Part shown: positions 35,072 through 43,311 of the stretch, in pieces
Position numbering within the stretch: the first letter of the stretch is position 1
Layout: each line of letters starts with the position of its first letter
Assembly (NCBI GenBank): GCA_900314885.1
Contig: OMWY01000011.1
Coordinates: 1-64,000, forward strand
Source of the DNA: an uncultured Eubacteriales bacterium
Lineage (GTDB): Bacteria > Bacillota > Clostridia > Lachnospirales > Lachnospiraceae
Length of the DNA stretch: 64,000 nucleotides
Direction of reading: 5' to 3'
Translations under genes and position numbers: made by a program
The notes under the pieces: generated by a model
Database searches by the model: none
What the model was told of the DNA's origin: nothing
Seen by the model: the letters and a program-made list of their open reading frames with translations, nothing else

Positions 35072-35916
35072 TACATCGCTTCCTTCTCTTTCGTGATAAT
35101 CAGTACCATATCGAGCTTCGAAAAATCGACTGCCGGTGTGAGCTTCGCTGATTCTGTCATATTTGATGAATCAACCGTAATATCACTTATATAACCGATA
35201 AGAATACCCGGATGATATTTTGTGCTGATATAGCTGGTCACTACCTCATAGCCATCCTTGATGTCAGCGCCCTTCTTGATATCGGTCACCTCAATATGTC
35301 CGTTCTCAAGCGTTTTAAGGTTGCCTTTTACAATACATGTATCAGAAGTGTCAAGAAACATACCTGACACATTGCTGCTGTCATCTATTATCGATTTGAC
35401 TGTCGCGTTGTTATGACCCGTCTTTGTCACTATTCCGACAAGGCCATCTCCGGCCATAACGTTCATGCCTACCTTAATACCATCATCTGTTCCTTTGTCA
35501 ATGCCAAATGAACTGTACCAGTTGGAGCTGTTGTTATAAATTACCCTGGCGGCAACCTTAGGATAATCGGCATAATTATTGTCGAGATTGTAAAGCTTCT
35601 TCAGATCATCCAGCTCATACCTGCTTTGCATGAGAACCTTATTCTGATAAGAAATGTCCGCAAGCTGCTCTTTAAGACTTGCGTTTTCGGCGGTAAGATC
35701 GTCAATGCTCTTAAAATATTTCAGCTTATCCGCGAAAAAGCTTCCCAGCTTATTAATGCCGGACTGCATCGGCGTAACAACGTCACCGGCAAACTGTCTT
35801 ATGGCGGAATCATTATTTCCCGATCTGAAGGAAACAATAAGTATTACAGCACACAGTGATACCATTAACACAAACAGATATCTGGGCTTAATATTTATCT
35901 TATTTCGTTTTTGCAT
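35068..35916 (-). CDS. mreC: Rod shape-determining protein MreC
   Basis: MreC links MreB to extracytoplasmic PBP2. A basic N terminus and one membrane helix are followed by a coiled coil (about residues 70-105) and the beta-domain with VIYNNSSNWYSSFGIDKGTDDGI and VVAGD-type MNVMAGDGLVGIV. The 282 residues are normal. Its start overlaps the mreB 3' end by 17 bp. Confidence 0.95.
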   Translation of the reverse strand: MQKRNKINIKPRYLFVLMVSLCAVILIVSFRSGNNDSAIRQFAGDVVTPMQSGINKLGSFFADKLKYFKSIDDLTAENASLKEQLADISYQNKVLMQSRYELDDLKKLYNLDNNYADYPKVAARVIYNNSSNWYSSFGIDKGTDDGIKVGMNVMAGDGLVGIVTKTGHNNATVKSIIDDSSNVSGMFLDTSDTCIVKGNLKTLENGHIEVTDIKKGADIKDGYEVVTSYISTKYHPGILIGYISDITVDSSNMTESAKLTPAVDFSKLDMVLIITKEKEAMY

Positions 35917-36955
35917 TCTTATTTGCGCTCTTTATATAATACCCCGGCTGCCTGTAAATATATGGAAGAGTAAGATAATTTTCGTCTTCTATAAGCTTGC
36001 CTAATCCAATAATTACACTGTCCTGAGGATTATCAAGGATATTTATACGAAGATTGGTTGCTTCCCCAAACAGCACGTCCAGATCGGCAATCTGGGCTGA
36101 ACCTCCGGTCACATAAATGCCGGTGTCTATTATGTCAGAAGAAATCTCCGGTGCCACTCTTTCAAGTATGCTCTTAATATCTTCCGTGATATTCGCAAGA
36201 TCACCCTTAAGTGCCTCAAATATCATGTCGGAAGATATATCAATTCTCTTAGGGAGACCTGTATAAGCGTCACGTCCATTTACAGGCATAGTCTGATTCT
36301 TGCCTGAAATCGCGCTTGCGATACCCTTCTTAAGCTCCTCGGCATTTGCCTTACCTATAATAAGTCCACATTGTTCCCTGATATAGGAAATAATGGATTT
36401 GTCAAATTTATTACCTGCTACAGGAAGCAGCTCGCTGGTGACAATACCGCCCAAAGAAATGACAGCGATTTCGGTAGTATCCGCGCCAATATCGACAGTC
36501 ATAATTCCCTTTGCCTTCATAATCTCAATATCCGCCGCAAGAGCAACGCATATAGGCTTGTCTACCAGAGAAATATTCTTTGGCTTCACATCACTCTTCA
36601 TGATAAGATCAGGGAAGGCTCTCTTTTCCACCTCTGTGATATCGGTAGGAAGCGCGACAACATAATTACATCCGGCGGCCTTACGGGTTCTTCCATAGAT
36701 TCTGGCGAAAGATGTATTAAAATAGAGTTCCATCGCGCTGACATCAGCTATGACGCCGCGAACAACCGGATACACAACCTTAATGGTGGCCGGAGTTCTT
36801 CCATACATAATGGAAGCCTCATCTCCGATAGCCCTGATTTCATTCTTATTCTCAATAGCGATGCAATTCTCTTCATCGAAAATGATTCCATCGCCTTTTC
36901 TGTAATACTTTACTCTTTTAGTACCTAAATCTACTCCTATGACCTTACCGGACAT
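35900..36955 (-). CDS. mreB: Rod shape-determining protein MreB
   Basis: MreB is the actin-like filament that steers lateral wall synthesis. The actin-fold motifs are GVDLGTKRVKYY at the N terminus, MTVDIGADTTEIAVISLGGI (phosphate 2) and YVTGGSAQIADLD (adenosine). The ATG at 36955 is used (AAAGGAAA upstream). The phosphate 1 loop has GTKRVK in place of the usual GTANTL-type sequence, a mild divergence. It precedes mreC and mreD as in the standard mreBCD operon. Confidence 0.92.
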   Translation of the reverse strand: MSGKVIGVDLGTKRVKYYRKGDGIIFDEENCIAIENKNEIRAIGDEASIMYGRTPATIKVVYPVVRGVIADVSAMELYFNTSFARIYGRTRKAAGCNYVVALPTDITEVEKRAFPDLIMKSDVKPKNISLVDKPICVALAADIEIMKAKGIMTVDIGADTTEIAVISLGGIVTSELLPVAGNKFDKSIISYIREQCGLIIGKANAEELKKGIASAISGKNQTMPVNGRDAYTGLPKRIDISSDMIFEALKGDLANITEDIKSILERVAPEISSDIIDTGIYVTGGSAQIADLDVLFGEATNLRINILDNPQDSVIIGLGKLIEDENYLTLPYIYRQPGYYIKSANKNAKTK

Positions 36956-36977
36956 TTTAAATATTTCCTTTCTTAAT

Positions 36978-37661
36978 CTATTGCAACAGCCCTGCGTCAG
37001 CAAAACTGTAATATGCCTTGTCACCAATAATTACATGGTCACAAAGCGGTATGTTCACAATCTCACCGGAACGCCTTATCCTCTCGGTGATGGCAATGTC
37101 GTCCTCAGAAGGATTAGGGTCACCACTCGGATGGTTATGGAGCAGTACCAGATTAACAGCCTCGTATCGCATAGCGTTAACCATTACCTCTCTTGGACTG
37201 AGTATGGTGCGATTTACAGACCCTATACCTAACGTTACTTCCTTGTTGAGGCGGAACTTAGAGTCTAACAGGAGAAGTAAAATGTGTTCCTCCTTCAGGT
37301 GTCTCAAATCTTCCATATATTTGTCAGCGATAACCGAAGCCGTGTTAAGAGGCTCACTCTGAGGATGACGGGTTTTAGCTATCCGTCTCGCAAGCTCCCC
37401 TATACATACGATCTGGCTCGCTTTGACTTCGCCGATTCCTGAAATCCGCTTAAAATCCTCAACCGAGCTTCCCGGGAAACCGGTTATACCATTTGCCTTA
37501 TCGAGTACCTTCCCCGCCAGCTCAAGGCAGTTACAATCCTTCGTACCGCTTCTCAATATAAGGGCTAACAGTTCCTTATCACTCAAAGCGTCAAGACCTG
37601 ACGTCTTAAACTTCTCAAACGGACGTTCCGTATCCGGAATATCACTAATTCTTTCCGACAT
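36978..37661 (-). CDS. radC: RadC family protein (JAB/MPN domain)
   Basis: RadC-family proteins have a helix-hairpin-helix and a zinc JAMM domain; the historical DNA-repair role is unproven. The HhH part is visible (ISGIGEVKASQIVCIGELARR) and the metal motif HNHPSGDPNPSEDD near residue 175. The ATG at 37661 gives 227 residues; a TTG at 37754 lies inside miaA and is rejected. It sits directly before mreB, a widespread arrangement in Firmicutes. Confidence 0.92.
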   Translation of the reverse strand: MSERISDIPDTERPFEKFKTSGLDALSDKELLALILRSGTKDCNCLELAGKVLDKANGITGFPGSSVEDFKRISGIGEVKASQIVCIGELARRIAKTRHPQSEPLNTASVIADKYMEDLRHLKEEHILLLLLDSKFRLNKEVTLGIGSVNRTILSPREVMVNAMRYEAVNLVLLHNHPSGDPNPSEDDIAITERIRRSGEIVNIPLCDHVIIGDKAYYSFADAGLLQ

Positions 37662-37698
37662 ATTTTTATGTGGACATTGAAAAATAACCTTATCTATT

Positions 37699-38661
37699 CT
37701 AACACATTGAATCCGATTTGAAAAGCCCAAAATCTCTTTTACGCAAAATTTCAAGTATAAAATCTACAATTTCTTCCAAATTCCGGTAATTTTCAAGATC
37801 AAGCCAGGTAACATCTCTCTCACGTCTGAACCATGTGAGCTGCCTTTTGGCAAAATGTCTGGTTGATTTTTTAATTAGCTCTCTCGCGTCCTCCATGGTG
37901 ATTTCGTTATTAAGGGCACTAATAACCTCTTTATAGCCAAGGCCCTGCATTGATACCAGATTCCTGTCATAGCCTTCATCCATGAGTCTTGTCACCTCGT
38001 CTACAAGGCCGTTTTCAAACATCTTATCCACACGGGCGTCAATCCTCTTATAGAGCTTGTCTCGATTCATCGTCAGGACAAAATAAGCGAAATTATAAGG
38101 TGACTCCTTGGTCCTCTGCTCTCGATTGTGTTCTGAAAGCTTCTTGCCGGTCAGTTCATAGAATTCCAAGGCCCTGATTACTTTCTTTACATTGTTCTCT
38201 GAAACTTCGCTTGCGTATTCCATGTCTTTTTCTTTCAGCAAGTCGTGCAGGTAGGACTTGCCCTTAAGGGAGGCAAGCTCTTCGTACTTTTTTCTCACCT
38301 CTGTATTTCCCTCTTCCTTCTCAAAATCTATATCATAAAGGACGGACTGGATATAAAAGCCGGTACCGCCGACAATCATAGGAAGATGTCCGCGGTCTGA
38401 AATCTCCTTTATATATTGCTTAGCTTTTTTTTGAAATACAGTAACGTTGAATTCCTCATCCGGTTCAAATTCATCAATTAAAAAATGAGGTATTCCCTGC
38501 TTTTCCTCTTCCTTTATCTTTGCAGTCCCTATATCCATCCCCCTGTATACCTGCATGGAATCAGCTGAAATAATTTCACCGTTTACACGTTTCGCAAGCT
38601 CCACAGAAAGCGAAGTCTTTCCTGATGCTGTTGGTCCGGCGAGTACAAAAAGGTTGTTCAT
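37699..38661 (-). CDS. miaA: tRNA dimethylallyltransferase MiaA
   Basis: MiaA prenylates A37 of tRNAs that read UNN codons. The P-loop is GPTASGKTSLSVELA (residues 8-22), followed by ISADSMQVYRGMDIGTAK, PHFLIDEFEPDE, IVGGTGFYIQSVLYDID and LGYKEV. The C-terminal TRHFAKRQLTWFRRE completes the family set. The 320 residues are standard. It is the first gene of the minus-strand run through radC and the mre genes. Confidence 0.95.
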   Translation of the reverse strand: MNNLFVLAGPTASGKTSLSVELAKRVNGEIISADSMQVYRGMDIGTAKIKEEEKQGIPHFLIDEFEPDEEFNVTVFQKKAKQYIKEISDRGHLPMIVGGTGFYIQSVLYDIDFEKEEGNTEVRKKYEELASLKGKSYLHDLLKEKDMEYASEVSENNVKKVIRALEFYELTGKKLSEHNREQRTKESPYNFAYFVLTMNRDKLYKRIDARVDKMFENGLVDEVTRLMDEGYDRNLVSMQGLGYKEVISALNNEITMEDARELIKKSTRHFAKRQLTWFRRERDVTWLDLENYRNLEEIVDFILEILRKRDFGLFKSDSMC

Positions 38662-38695
38662 GATAAAAAAATCCTCGTTTTTTGTATTTATGTAC

Positions 38696-38724
38696 TTTAC
38701 ATCTGTAAGTTTTCGTGTTATAAT
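38696..38724 (+). promoter_or_regulatory. Sigma-A promoter of a candidate small RNA
   Basis: Plus strand: TTTACA (38696-38701), 17-bp spacer, TATAAT (38719-38724). It points away from miaA into a region with no plausible gene, ending at an intrinsic terminator. Confidence 0.7.
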
Positions 38725-38730
38725 ACTAAG

Positions 38731-38853
38731 CGTTGAGTGTCTACTATCATTCCTTTTTATATAAATTGGAGCAGCTAATCGTAGATAACATCAACATCAC
38801 AATCTTCTATTTTGATACAGCCTCTGTAGTGCAGCCTGCAGAGGCTTTTATTT
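38731..38853 (+). ncRNA. Candidate orphan small RNA
   Basis: The unit is defined by a consensus promoter (38696-38724) and an intrinsic terminator (38819-38855), giving a transcript of about 123 nt starting near 38731. No AUG-led frame with an SD is present, and no known RNA motif (SRP Alu/4.5S tetraloop, 6S bubble, RNase P, T-box) was recognised. It ends next to a hairpin element. The transcript ends are inferred. Confidence 0.5.
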
Positions 38854-38855
38854 AT
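38819..38855 (+). terminator. Intrinsic terminator of the small-RNA unit
   Basis: AGCCTCTG (38819-38826) pairs with CAGAGGCT (38839-38846) around a 12-nt loop, then TTTTATTTATT. Confidence 0.7.
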
Positions 38856-38970
38856 TGTCACATCGCAAAGCGATGTGACGTTGCGATTTCCGTAAGGAAA
38901 TCGTGTTCAACTCTCTTAAGAAGAATTCAGCTTGCTGAATTCTTTCTATTATCGCAAAGCGATGTGACAA
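38855..38970. repeat. 116-bp multi-hairpin element with 12-bp terminal inverted repeats
   Basis: TTGTCACATCGC (38855-38866) and GCGATGTGACAA (38959-38970) are exact complements at the two ends. Within lie GTCACATCGC / GCGATGTGAC, loop AAA (38857-38879); CGATTTCC / GGAAATCG, loop GTAA (38884-38903); and AAGAATTCAG / CTGAATTCTT, loop CTTG (38921-38944). An 18-nt direct repeat (ATCGCAAAGCGATGTGAC) occurs at 38862 and 38951. The block lies between the candidate small RNA and the 3' end of rpmB. Confidence 0.65.
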
Positions 38971-38977
38971 TCAACAA

Positions 38978-39010
38978 AGAGCTCCCTGTCAGATGACAGG
39001 GAGCTCTTTT
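38978..39010 (-). terminator. Intrinsic terminator of rpmB (probably bidirectional)
   Basis: A 12-bp perfect stem (AGAGCTCCCTGTCA and its complement, tight two-base centre) is followed by TCTTTGTT on the minus strand and by CTTTT on the plus strand. It begins about 10 bp after the rpmB stop. Confidence 0.75.
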
Positions 39011-39019
39011 AATGTGCTA

Positions 39020-39205
39020 TTAAGCACGCTCAACCTTACCGCTTCTAAGGCATGAAGTACAAACATACTCGCTCTTGATTCCTGAAGGAGTTACAACCTT
39101 CACACGCTTAACGTTTGGCTTCCATGCTTTATTTGCTCTTCTGTGAGAATGTGATACAAGGTTTCCAAACATAACGCCCTTGCCACAAACAGAACACTTT
39201 GCCAT
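39020..39205 (-). CDS. rpmB: Large ribosomal subunit protein bL28
   Basis: bL28 is a small, basic 50S protein. The 61 residues start MAKCSVCGKGVMFGN and contain SHSHRRANKAW and a second CTSC pair, so this is the zinc-binding (C+) form. The ATG at 39205 has AAGGAGGTG nine bases upstream; a longer frame from 39241 is the leader. It is monocistronic, with its own promoter about 150 bp upstream and an intrinsic terminator. Confidence 0.97.
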   Translation of the reverse strand: MAKCSVCGKGVMFGNLVSHSHRRANKAWKPNVKRVKVVTPSGIKSEYVCTSCLRSGKVERA

Positions 39206-39308
39206 GACCTGTGACACCTCCTTATTAAGCATACCAGTCACGTGACTGCTTTATGAGAAGTTAACCCGATAAACTTACCTCTCCCTGATAAGAAAACAGG
39301 TTTACCAT

Positions 39309-39323
39309 CCTGCCTAAGGCAGG
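39309..39323. promoter_or_regulatory. Tight hairpin in the rpmB leader
   Basis: CCTGCC and GGCAGG flank a TAA loop, a perfect 6-bp hairpin in the transcribed leader between the rpmB promoter and its start codon. Leaders of ribosomal-protein genes often carry autoregulatory structures; this is only a candidate. Confidence 0.35.
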
Positions 39324-39351
39324 AAAATATAAGTCAAAACACACGGCTACT

Positions 39352-39380
39352 ATTATAGCAGAGATGAACAAAAAATGCAA
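39352..39380 (-). promoter_or_regulatory. Sigma-A promoter of rpmB
   Basis: Minus strand: TTGCAT (39380-39375), 17-bp spacer, TATAAT (39357-39352). It yields a leader of about 140 nt before the rpmB ATG. Confidence 0.75.
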
Positions 39381-39421
39381 GTAGTAATATGAAATTTTCT
39401 AATCGTCATCTACAAGCCCGT

Positions 39422-39850
39422 TTATTCAGACTTTTCTTTATCTTCTTTAGCCTTGTCGAGTTCACGATTCACATCATCCTCTGTAATCTTAGCTCCATTT
39501 TTGTTCTTAATCATATCCGTGAACTTATCAACCAGATCAGGTACCATATCAAGAATCTTTGTCATGGTATCCTGATTTCTGATGTTAACAAGGCGAACAT
39601 TACCATCCTTTATTACAATAACGGAACTAGGCGTAATCTTCCCTGACATACCACCTCCGCCGCTATTGGTCTTTTTCTCCCCGGAAAGATAAGCTCCGGC
39701 GCCCGCGCCAAAGCTGACGTCCACAAGGGGAAGAATTGTCGTGTGTTCATCCACCTTAATAGCGTCGCCCACAACAGTCTTTGATGTCATGACAGTGTTC
39801 ATACCCTTCATCAGGGATGAGATGATACTTTCAAAGTTATTCTCAGACAT
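39422..39850 (-). CDS. GerW/YtfJ family protein
   Basis: The 142-residue protein shows the family signature: MKGMNTVMTSKTVVGDAI, PLVDVSFGAGAGAY, a Gly-rich stretch and SSVIVIKDGNVRLVNI. In Bacillus the homologue is a spore-germination protein, but family members also occur in non-spore-formers, so sporulation is not implied by this gene alone. The C terminus is charged and helical. It follows the DUF2953 gene by eight bases, the usual neighbour. Confidence 0.88.
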   Translation of the reverse strand: MSENNFESIISSLMKGMNTVMTSKTVVGDAIKVDEHTTILPLVDVSFGAGAGAYLSGEKKTNSGGGGMSGKITPSSVIVIKDGNVRLVNIRNQDTMTKILDMVPDLVDKFTDMIKNKNGAKITEDDVNRELDKAKEDKEKSE

Positions 39851-39858
39851 ATTCTACC

Positions 39859-40629
39859 TCACTTTTTCGTTATGGTTTTTATTAATTTCATAAAATATCT
39901 GTTTCTAAAGAGCCTAATCGCAATAATTACCAGGGCAAATACAGTGAAGTGTCCTTTCATCCTTACATTGGCTGTAAACTTCTTTTCTTCCCACTCAGGA
40001 ACTATTGTAAGCTTGTCCGCGTACAGACCATAAAACATAGATATGCAGCCAAGTATCTTTCCTTCAGTGTAGGGATCGCCGGTGCCGAACTCTATGGTAC
40101 CCTCCATTTTCTTTGGGAGTACCAGCTTCAAGAGCCTTCCCAACGCGTCTAGAATAACGCTTACAAGCTCTCCTATGTGATCATCCCTAAGGATATCCTT
40201 AAGCCTGTCACCCTTAGACTTCTTACTGCCGGAATCACTGTGAACTTCTTTTGTTGTTTTTCCGGTCCCATCGGTGTTCGTATGTTTAGATTTTTTATTA
40301 GTGGAATTCTCCTTTTTCCCCTTCTTAACCTTCTTTTTGCCTTCCGGTTTTTTCACGGTCTTCTTATCACTGCTAAAAATCGGTATACCAAAGACCCTCA
40401 GCTTATATCTAAACTTCTTGTCCCGGAATTCAAAAGGAAAATTCACCAGGAGAAAATACCACCCGGTCCTGCCAAGAACCTCGAAGTTTCCTTCCTCATA
40501 ATCAAGTTTAACATTATATGTAATCGGAAGAAAGAGTATGAGGAGGATCAGGGCTAGCAATATAACCAATATCCAGAGCAGTACCTTGCCAATAACCTTC
40601 AGTACTGTAAGGAAAATGCCAAGCGCCAC
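39859..40629 (-). CDS. DUF2953 domain-containing membrane protein
   Basis: A strongly hydrophobic N-terminal helix (about residues 6-32) is followed by PITYNVKLDYEEG, a lysine-rich low-complexity insert (about 95-140) and a C-terminal half with GTIEFGTGDPYTEGKILG, which marks DUF2953 (YtfI type). The family sits beside GerW/YtfJ in many Firmicutes. Function unknown. Its ATG abuts the stop of the upstream gene. Confidence 0.82.
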   Translation of the reverse strand: MALGIFLTVLKVIGKVLLWILVILLALILLILFLPITYNVKLDYEEGNFEVLGRTGWYFLLVNFPFEFRDKKFRYKLRVFGIPIFSSDKKTVKKPEGKKKVKKGKKENSTNKKSKHTNTDGTGKTTKEVHSDSGSKKSKGDRLKDILRDDHIGELVSVILDALGRLLKLVLPKKMEGTIEFGTGDPYTEGKILGCISMFYGLYADKLTIVPEWEEKKFTANVRMKGHFTVFALVIIAIRLFRNRYFMKLIKTITKK

Positions 40630-40928
40630 TATTCTCCCCCTTTGTCTGCCTTCTCTTTAGCTAGATACAGAGCTGCCACGAGCGAAACAGCGTCTGATCT
40701 TGTCTCGGCAGCTCCTATCATAACGTAGTCATCGTTCTTACGATAGAAGTCCTTGCCAAGCTCGTTAAAGTCAATAATTTCAAGAAAGTCTCCCCTGTTC
40801 TGAGGCAGCATGATTCCAAAAGGCGGGAAAAGGCTTCTTTTGCCCCGTCGCATTTTCTTAAGCACTCTCCTCCTGTATTTAGGATTGTCCATCCTGCCGA
40901 TACAAAACAGTGGCTTTCTTATGGTCAT
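40629..40928 (-). CDS. Small protein of unknown function
   Basis: The 99 residues begin MTIRKPLFCIGRM and include a highly basic run (KYRRRVLKKMRRGKR) and an acidic C-terminal half. The start is the ATG at 40928, set by GGAGAG seven bases upstream; a longer frame overlaps the preceding gene. It shares one base with the DUF2953 gene and lies one base beyond the stop of the next gene, so it belongs to this operon. Not recognised. Confidence 0.7.
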   Translation of the reverse strand: MTIRKPLFCIGRMDNPKYRRRVLKKMRRGKRSLFPPFGIMLPQNRGDFLEIIDFNELGKDFYRKNDDYVMIGAAETRSDAVSLVAALYLAKEKADKGGE

Positions 40929-40929
40929 T

Positions 40930-42300
40930 TTATTCTCTCCAAAGTTTACTGATAACGGTAACAGCCTTTGTGTATTCGCCTTCATCCGCGCTCTTAAGTG
41001 AGCTTCTCACATAATTCATGACATCGGTCCTGTTCTCAAAATAAACAGGAATAGTACCGAGTACCTTTGCCATAACCGATCTTCTCTCGCTTAATTCAAG
41101 TTCTCCGAAAAGCTTCTTAAACTCAGCGATTAACTTCTCTTTCTCTTCTGAGAAATACGACTCAGTAAGCTCAACAAAGCCGTTTTCAGCGAGATTAGCG
41201 AAGGCACTGCCGGAATTAAGCTTCCTGCATATAAGAAGATCATTAACTTCTGTCGCCGCCATTATTGACTCGCATGTACTCATGTACTTCTCATTTATCA
41301 CGTCAAGAAGCATCTGATTCGTCGCAAGATCGGTATAGTATTTTTCGTGCATAACAGAGAGGTCATTTAGTATATCGTCAAGCTCTTTGCTCTCATCAGG
41401 GGATGGGGCACGGCATTCCTTTACCAGCTCATTAATTTTTTCTACTGCCTTTTTTGCCTTTGACGTATCTACATTTGAATAAGGCATAGCAAGCAGAACA
41501 CAAATCAGATCGTTTATTGTATTAATAAGCAGCTCGTATGTATCAACTACATCAAGCATGGTCTTTATCGCGTCTACAACCTTGGCCGCGTTTTCAGGCG
41601 TTCTTTCCTTCTTCGCCTTGTCATAGGCTTCATAAAAGGACTTCGTTATCTCGGGAAAATGTTCCTCGGCTGCATTAACATCGTTCATGCCGCACGAGGA
41701 CCTGATGGCCGAGAGGAATGTATCATATGTATCCTTGTCAGCCTTCTTATAGAGGTCAACTGTCGATGTAAGAATATCGAGGAACTTCACCCTCGTATAG
41801 CGGACAGGCAGTCTTTCAAGGACCTGCTTAAGCCTCGTGTTGATAATATTGTTATCCTTATTTTCGAAAATGTAGTTCAAGACCTGCTTAGCGAAATCAT
41901 CGGGCTCTATAAGGCTCTCATTTGTTACAGGGTAGAATATATCGTCAAAATCCTCAACCATAACCTGAGCCTTGCCGCATAAATCAAGAAGCGCCTCAGT
42001 CCTGACCTTGATTTCGGCTCTTGTGTCAAGAAGCTCTTTTACGATTTTTTCCCTCTTAGCGCCATCAAATTCAGCTAAGAATCCTTCATCTATCGCCTCT
42101 GTAAGTATTTCCTTATAATCATTCAGCCTATAGCTTTCGGGTTTGCTTAGAAAATACTCCCTCAAAACCATATAGGCAAATGAAAGCGTGCAGGAATCGA
42201 CTCTCTCATAGAGATCAGCCATTTCATTTGAGTAAAATGGGATACTGACCTCTAATTCCTTCCCCTTCTTTATATTGTTGATACTGTCATGTAAATCCAT
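40930..42300 (-). CDS. Large helical protein of unknown function
   Basis: The 456-residue protein appears almost wholly alpha-helical and acidic, without signal peptide or membrane helix, with possible coiled-coil stretches (for example DILNDLSVMHEKYYTDLATNQ near 310). No family was recognised. It lies between the pseudo-rhomboid gene and three small genes, all on one strand with gaps below 35 bp. Confidence 0.7.
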   Translation of the reverse strand: MDLHDSINNIKKGKELEVSIPFYSNEMADLYERVDSCTLSFAYMVLREYFLSKPESYRLNDYKEILTEAIDEGFLAEFDGAKREKIVKELLDTRAEIKVRTEALLDLCGKAQVMVEDFDDIFYPVTNESLIEPDDFAKQVLNYIFENKDNNIINTRLKQVLERLPVRYTRVKFLDILTSTVDLYKKADKDTYDTFLSAIRSSCGMNDVNAAEEHFPEITKSFYEAYDKAKKERTPENAAKVVDAIKTMLDVVDTYELLINTINDLICVLLAMPYSNVDTSKAKKAVEKINELVKECRAPSPDESKELDDILNDLSVMHEKYYTDLATNQMLLDVINEKYMSTCESIMAATEVNDLLICRKLNSGSAFANLAENGFVELTESYFSEEKEKLIAEFKKLFGELELSERRSVMAKVLGTIPVYFENRTDVMNYVRSSLKSADEGEYTKAVTVISKLWRE

Positions 42301-42334
42301 CGTTAAATAAAACCTTCCAATCCTTTGTTCTTAA

Positions 42335-43288
42335 TTACATATCCGGCCCGAAGCCGTTATCTGTCTTCACCTTTTGAATATGCTGGTGCTTATATAAGTG
42401 CTCGTTGCAGTACTCGTAATTGCCCTCGCACTTTGAGCAGAAACGGAATTCAAGCTCAGGGTTAGAAATCTCTGTCCTTCCGCATATTGCGCACCGATGC
42501 TTGGCGAAGCCTCTGTTTCTTGACGTTCCGGCATTCCCACTTCTGTCGTTATTTACATTCCCATTTCCGTAAACAGTGCGGAAATTACCGTCCTGCCTCC
42601 TTGTCCTCCCGAAGTTCATCCCCATGTTAAATGGCCTTCTGCGGTAATTCCTGTTTGAAAGGAAAAAGAGGAAAAAGTTAAGCAGCCCGACGAGCATGGC
42701 GACTGCGTAAGGCCACGCTCCGAGTGAAACAGCCTGCAAAAGCTGAATAGCAAGCATCACGCCATAGAAAATACCCAGATACTTCATCTTTAACGGAATG
42801 ACGAAGAAGAACAGAACCATCTCATCCGGGTACATGGCGCAAAAAGCGAGCAGGAGCGATTCATTTACATAGTTAAGACCAAAATACCAGCCTGTAGTTG
42901 GGTCGCCTGTAATCAGGTAGAGTATAAGAGCTCCTAAGATATTAAAAATAATACCCGACAGGTAGTACATATTGAAGCGGAAGGCTCCCCAGGTATTTTC
43001 AAGGTTCCTGCCTATGTAGAAATAGAAGTACAGGTTAATAATGAAAAAGAAAATATTCATCCCCTGAGCGCTGCCAAGCGTATCCGGCGCCAGTATGAAT
43101 GTAATGAGGCGCCAAATCTGGCCGTGGCCAATAGCGGCAAAATTGAGCGCAAGATAGTTATAATAGATCATAGGATTAATCATGCCTATCATAGCGCCGA
43201 TAACGTATATAGCGATAATATAGTACATGAGATTGTGAATGGCGTATCTGCCAATCTTTCTCTCAAGCCTGTCAAGAAAATTATTCAT
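42335..43288 (-). CDS. Rhomboid-like membrane protein with C-terminal zinc ribbon, catalytic residues absent
   Basis: The protein has six hydrophobic segments in the rhomboid pattern (GQIWRLITFILAP and NLYFYFYIGRNLENTWG are the L1 and TM2-type blocks). At the place of the GxSG serine motif is YVNESLLLAFCAM without GxSG, and no histidine appears in the last helix, so it is probably a pseudoprotease. A linker rich in Arg/Asn/Gly leads to a zinc ribbon: CAICG, CSKC, then CNEH and HQH (about residues 263-300). It begins a five-gene operon of mostly unknown genes. Its promoter at 43312-43341 is near-consensus. Confidence 0.78.
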   Translation of the reverse strand: MNNFLDRLERKIGRYAIHNLMYYIIAIYVIGAMIGMINPMIYYNYLALNFAAIGHGQIWRLITFILAPDTLGSAQGMNIFFFIINLYFYFYIGRNLENTWGAFRFNMYYLSGIIFNILGALILYLITGDPTTGWYFGLNYVNESLLLAFCAMYPDEMVLFFFVIPLKMKYLGIFYGVMLAIQLLQAVSLGAWPYAVAMLVGLLNFFLFFLSNRNYRRRPFNMGMNFGRTRRQDGNFRTVYGNGNVNNDRSGNAGTSRNRGFAKHRCAICGRTEISNPELEFRFCSKCEGNYEYCNEHLYKHQHIQKVKTDNGFGPDM

Positions 43289-43311
43289 TACACAAAAACT
43301 CCTTTCACACG

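Noticed and set aside
36371..36928. Long open frame (185 codons) on the plus strand opposite mreB
   Set aside because: It is antisense to a conserved gene, has no SD or promoter, and its composition mirrors the mreB codons.
38733..38996. 87-codon plus-strand frame through the small-RNA unit and hairpin element
   Set aside because: It begins with TTG without an SD and runs through a terminator and a palindromic repeat; better explained as non-coding.
39422..39850. GerW as proof that the organism sporulates
   Set aside because: GerW/YtfJ proteins also occur in non-spore-forming relatives and no other sporulation gene is in the window.
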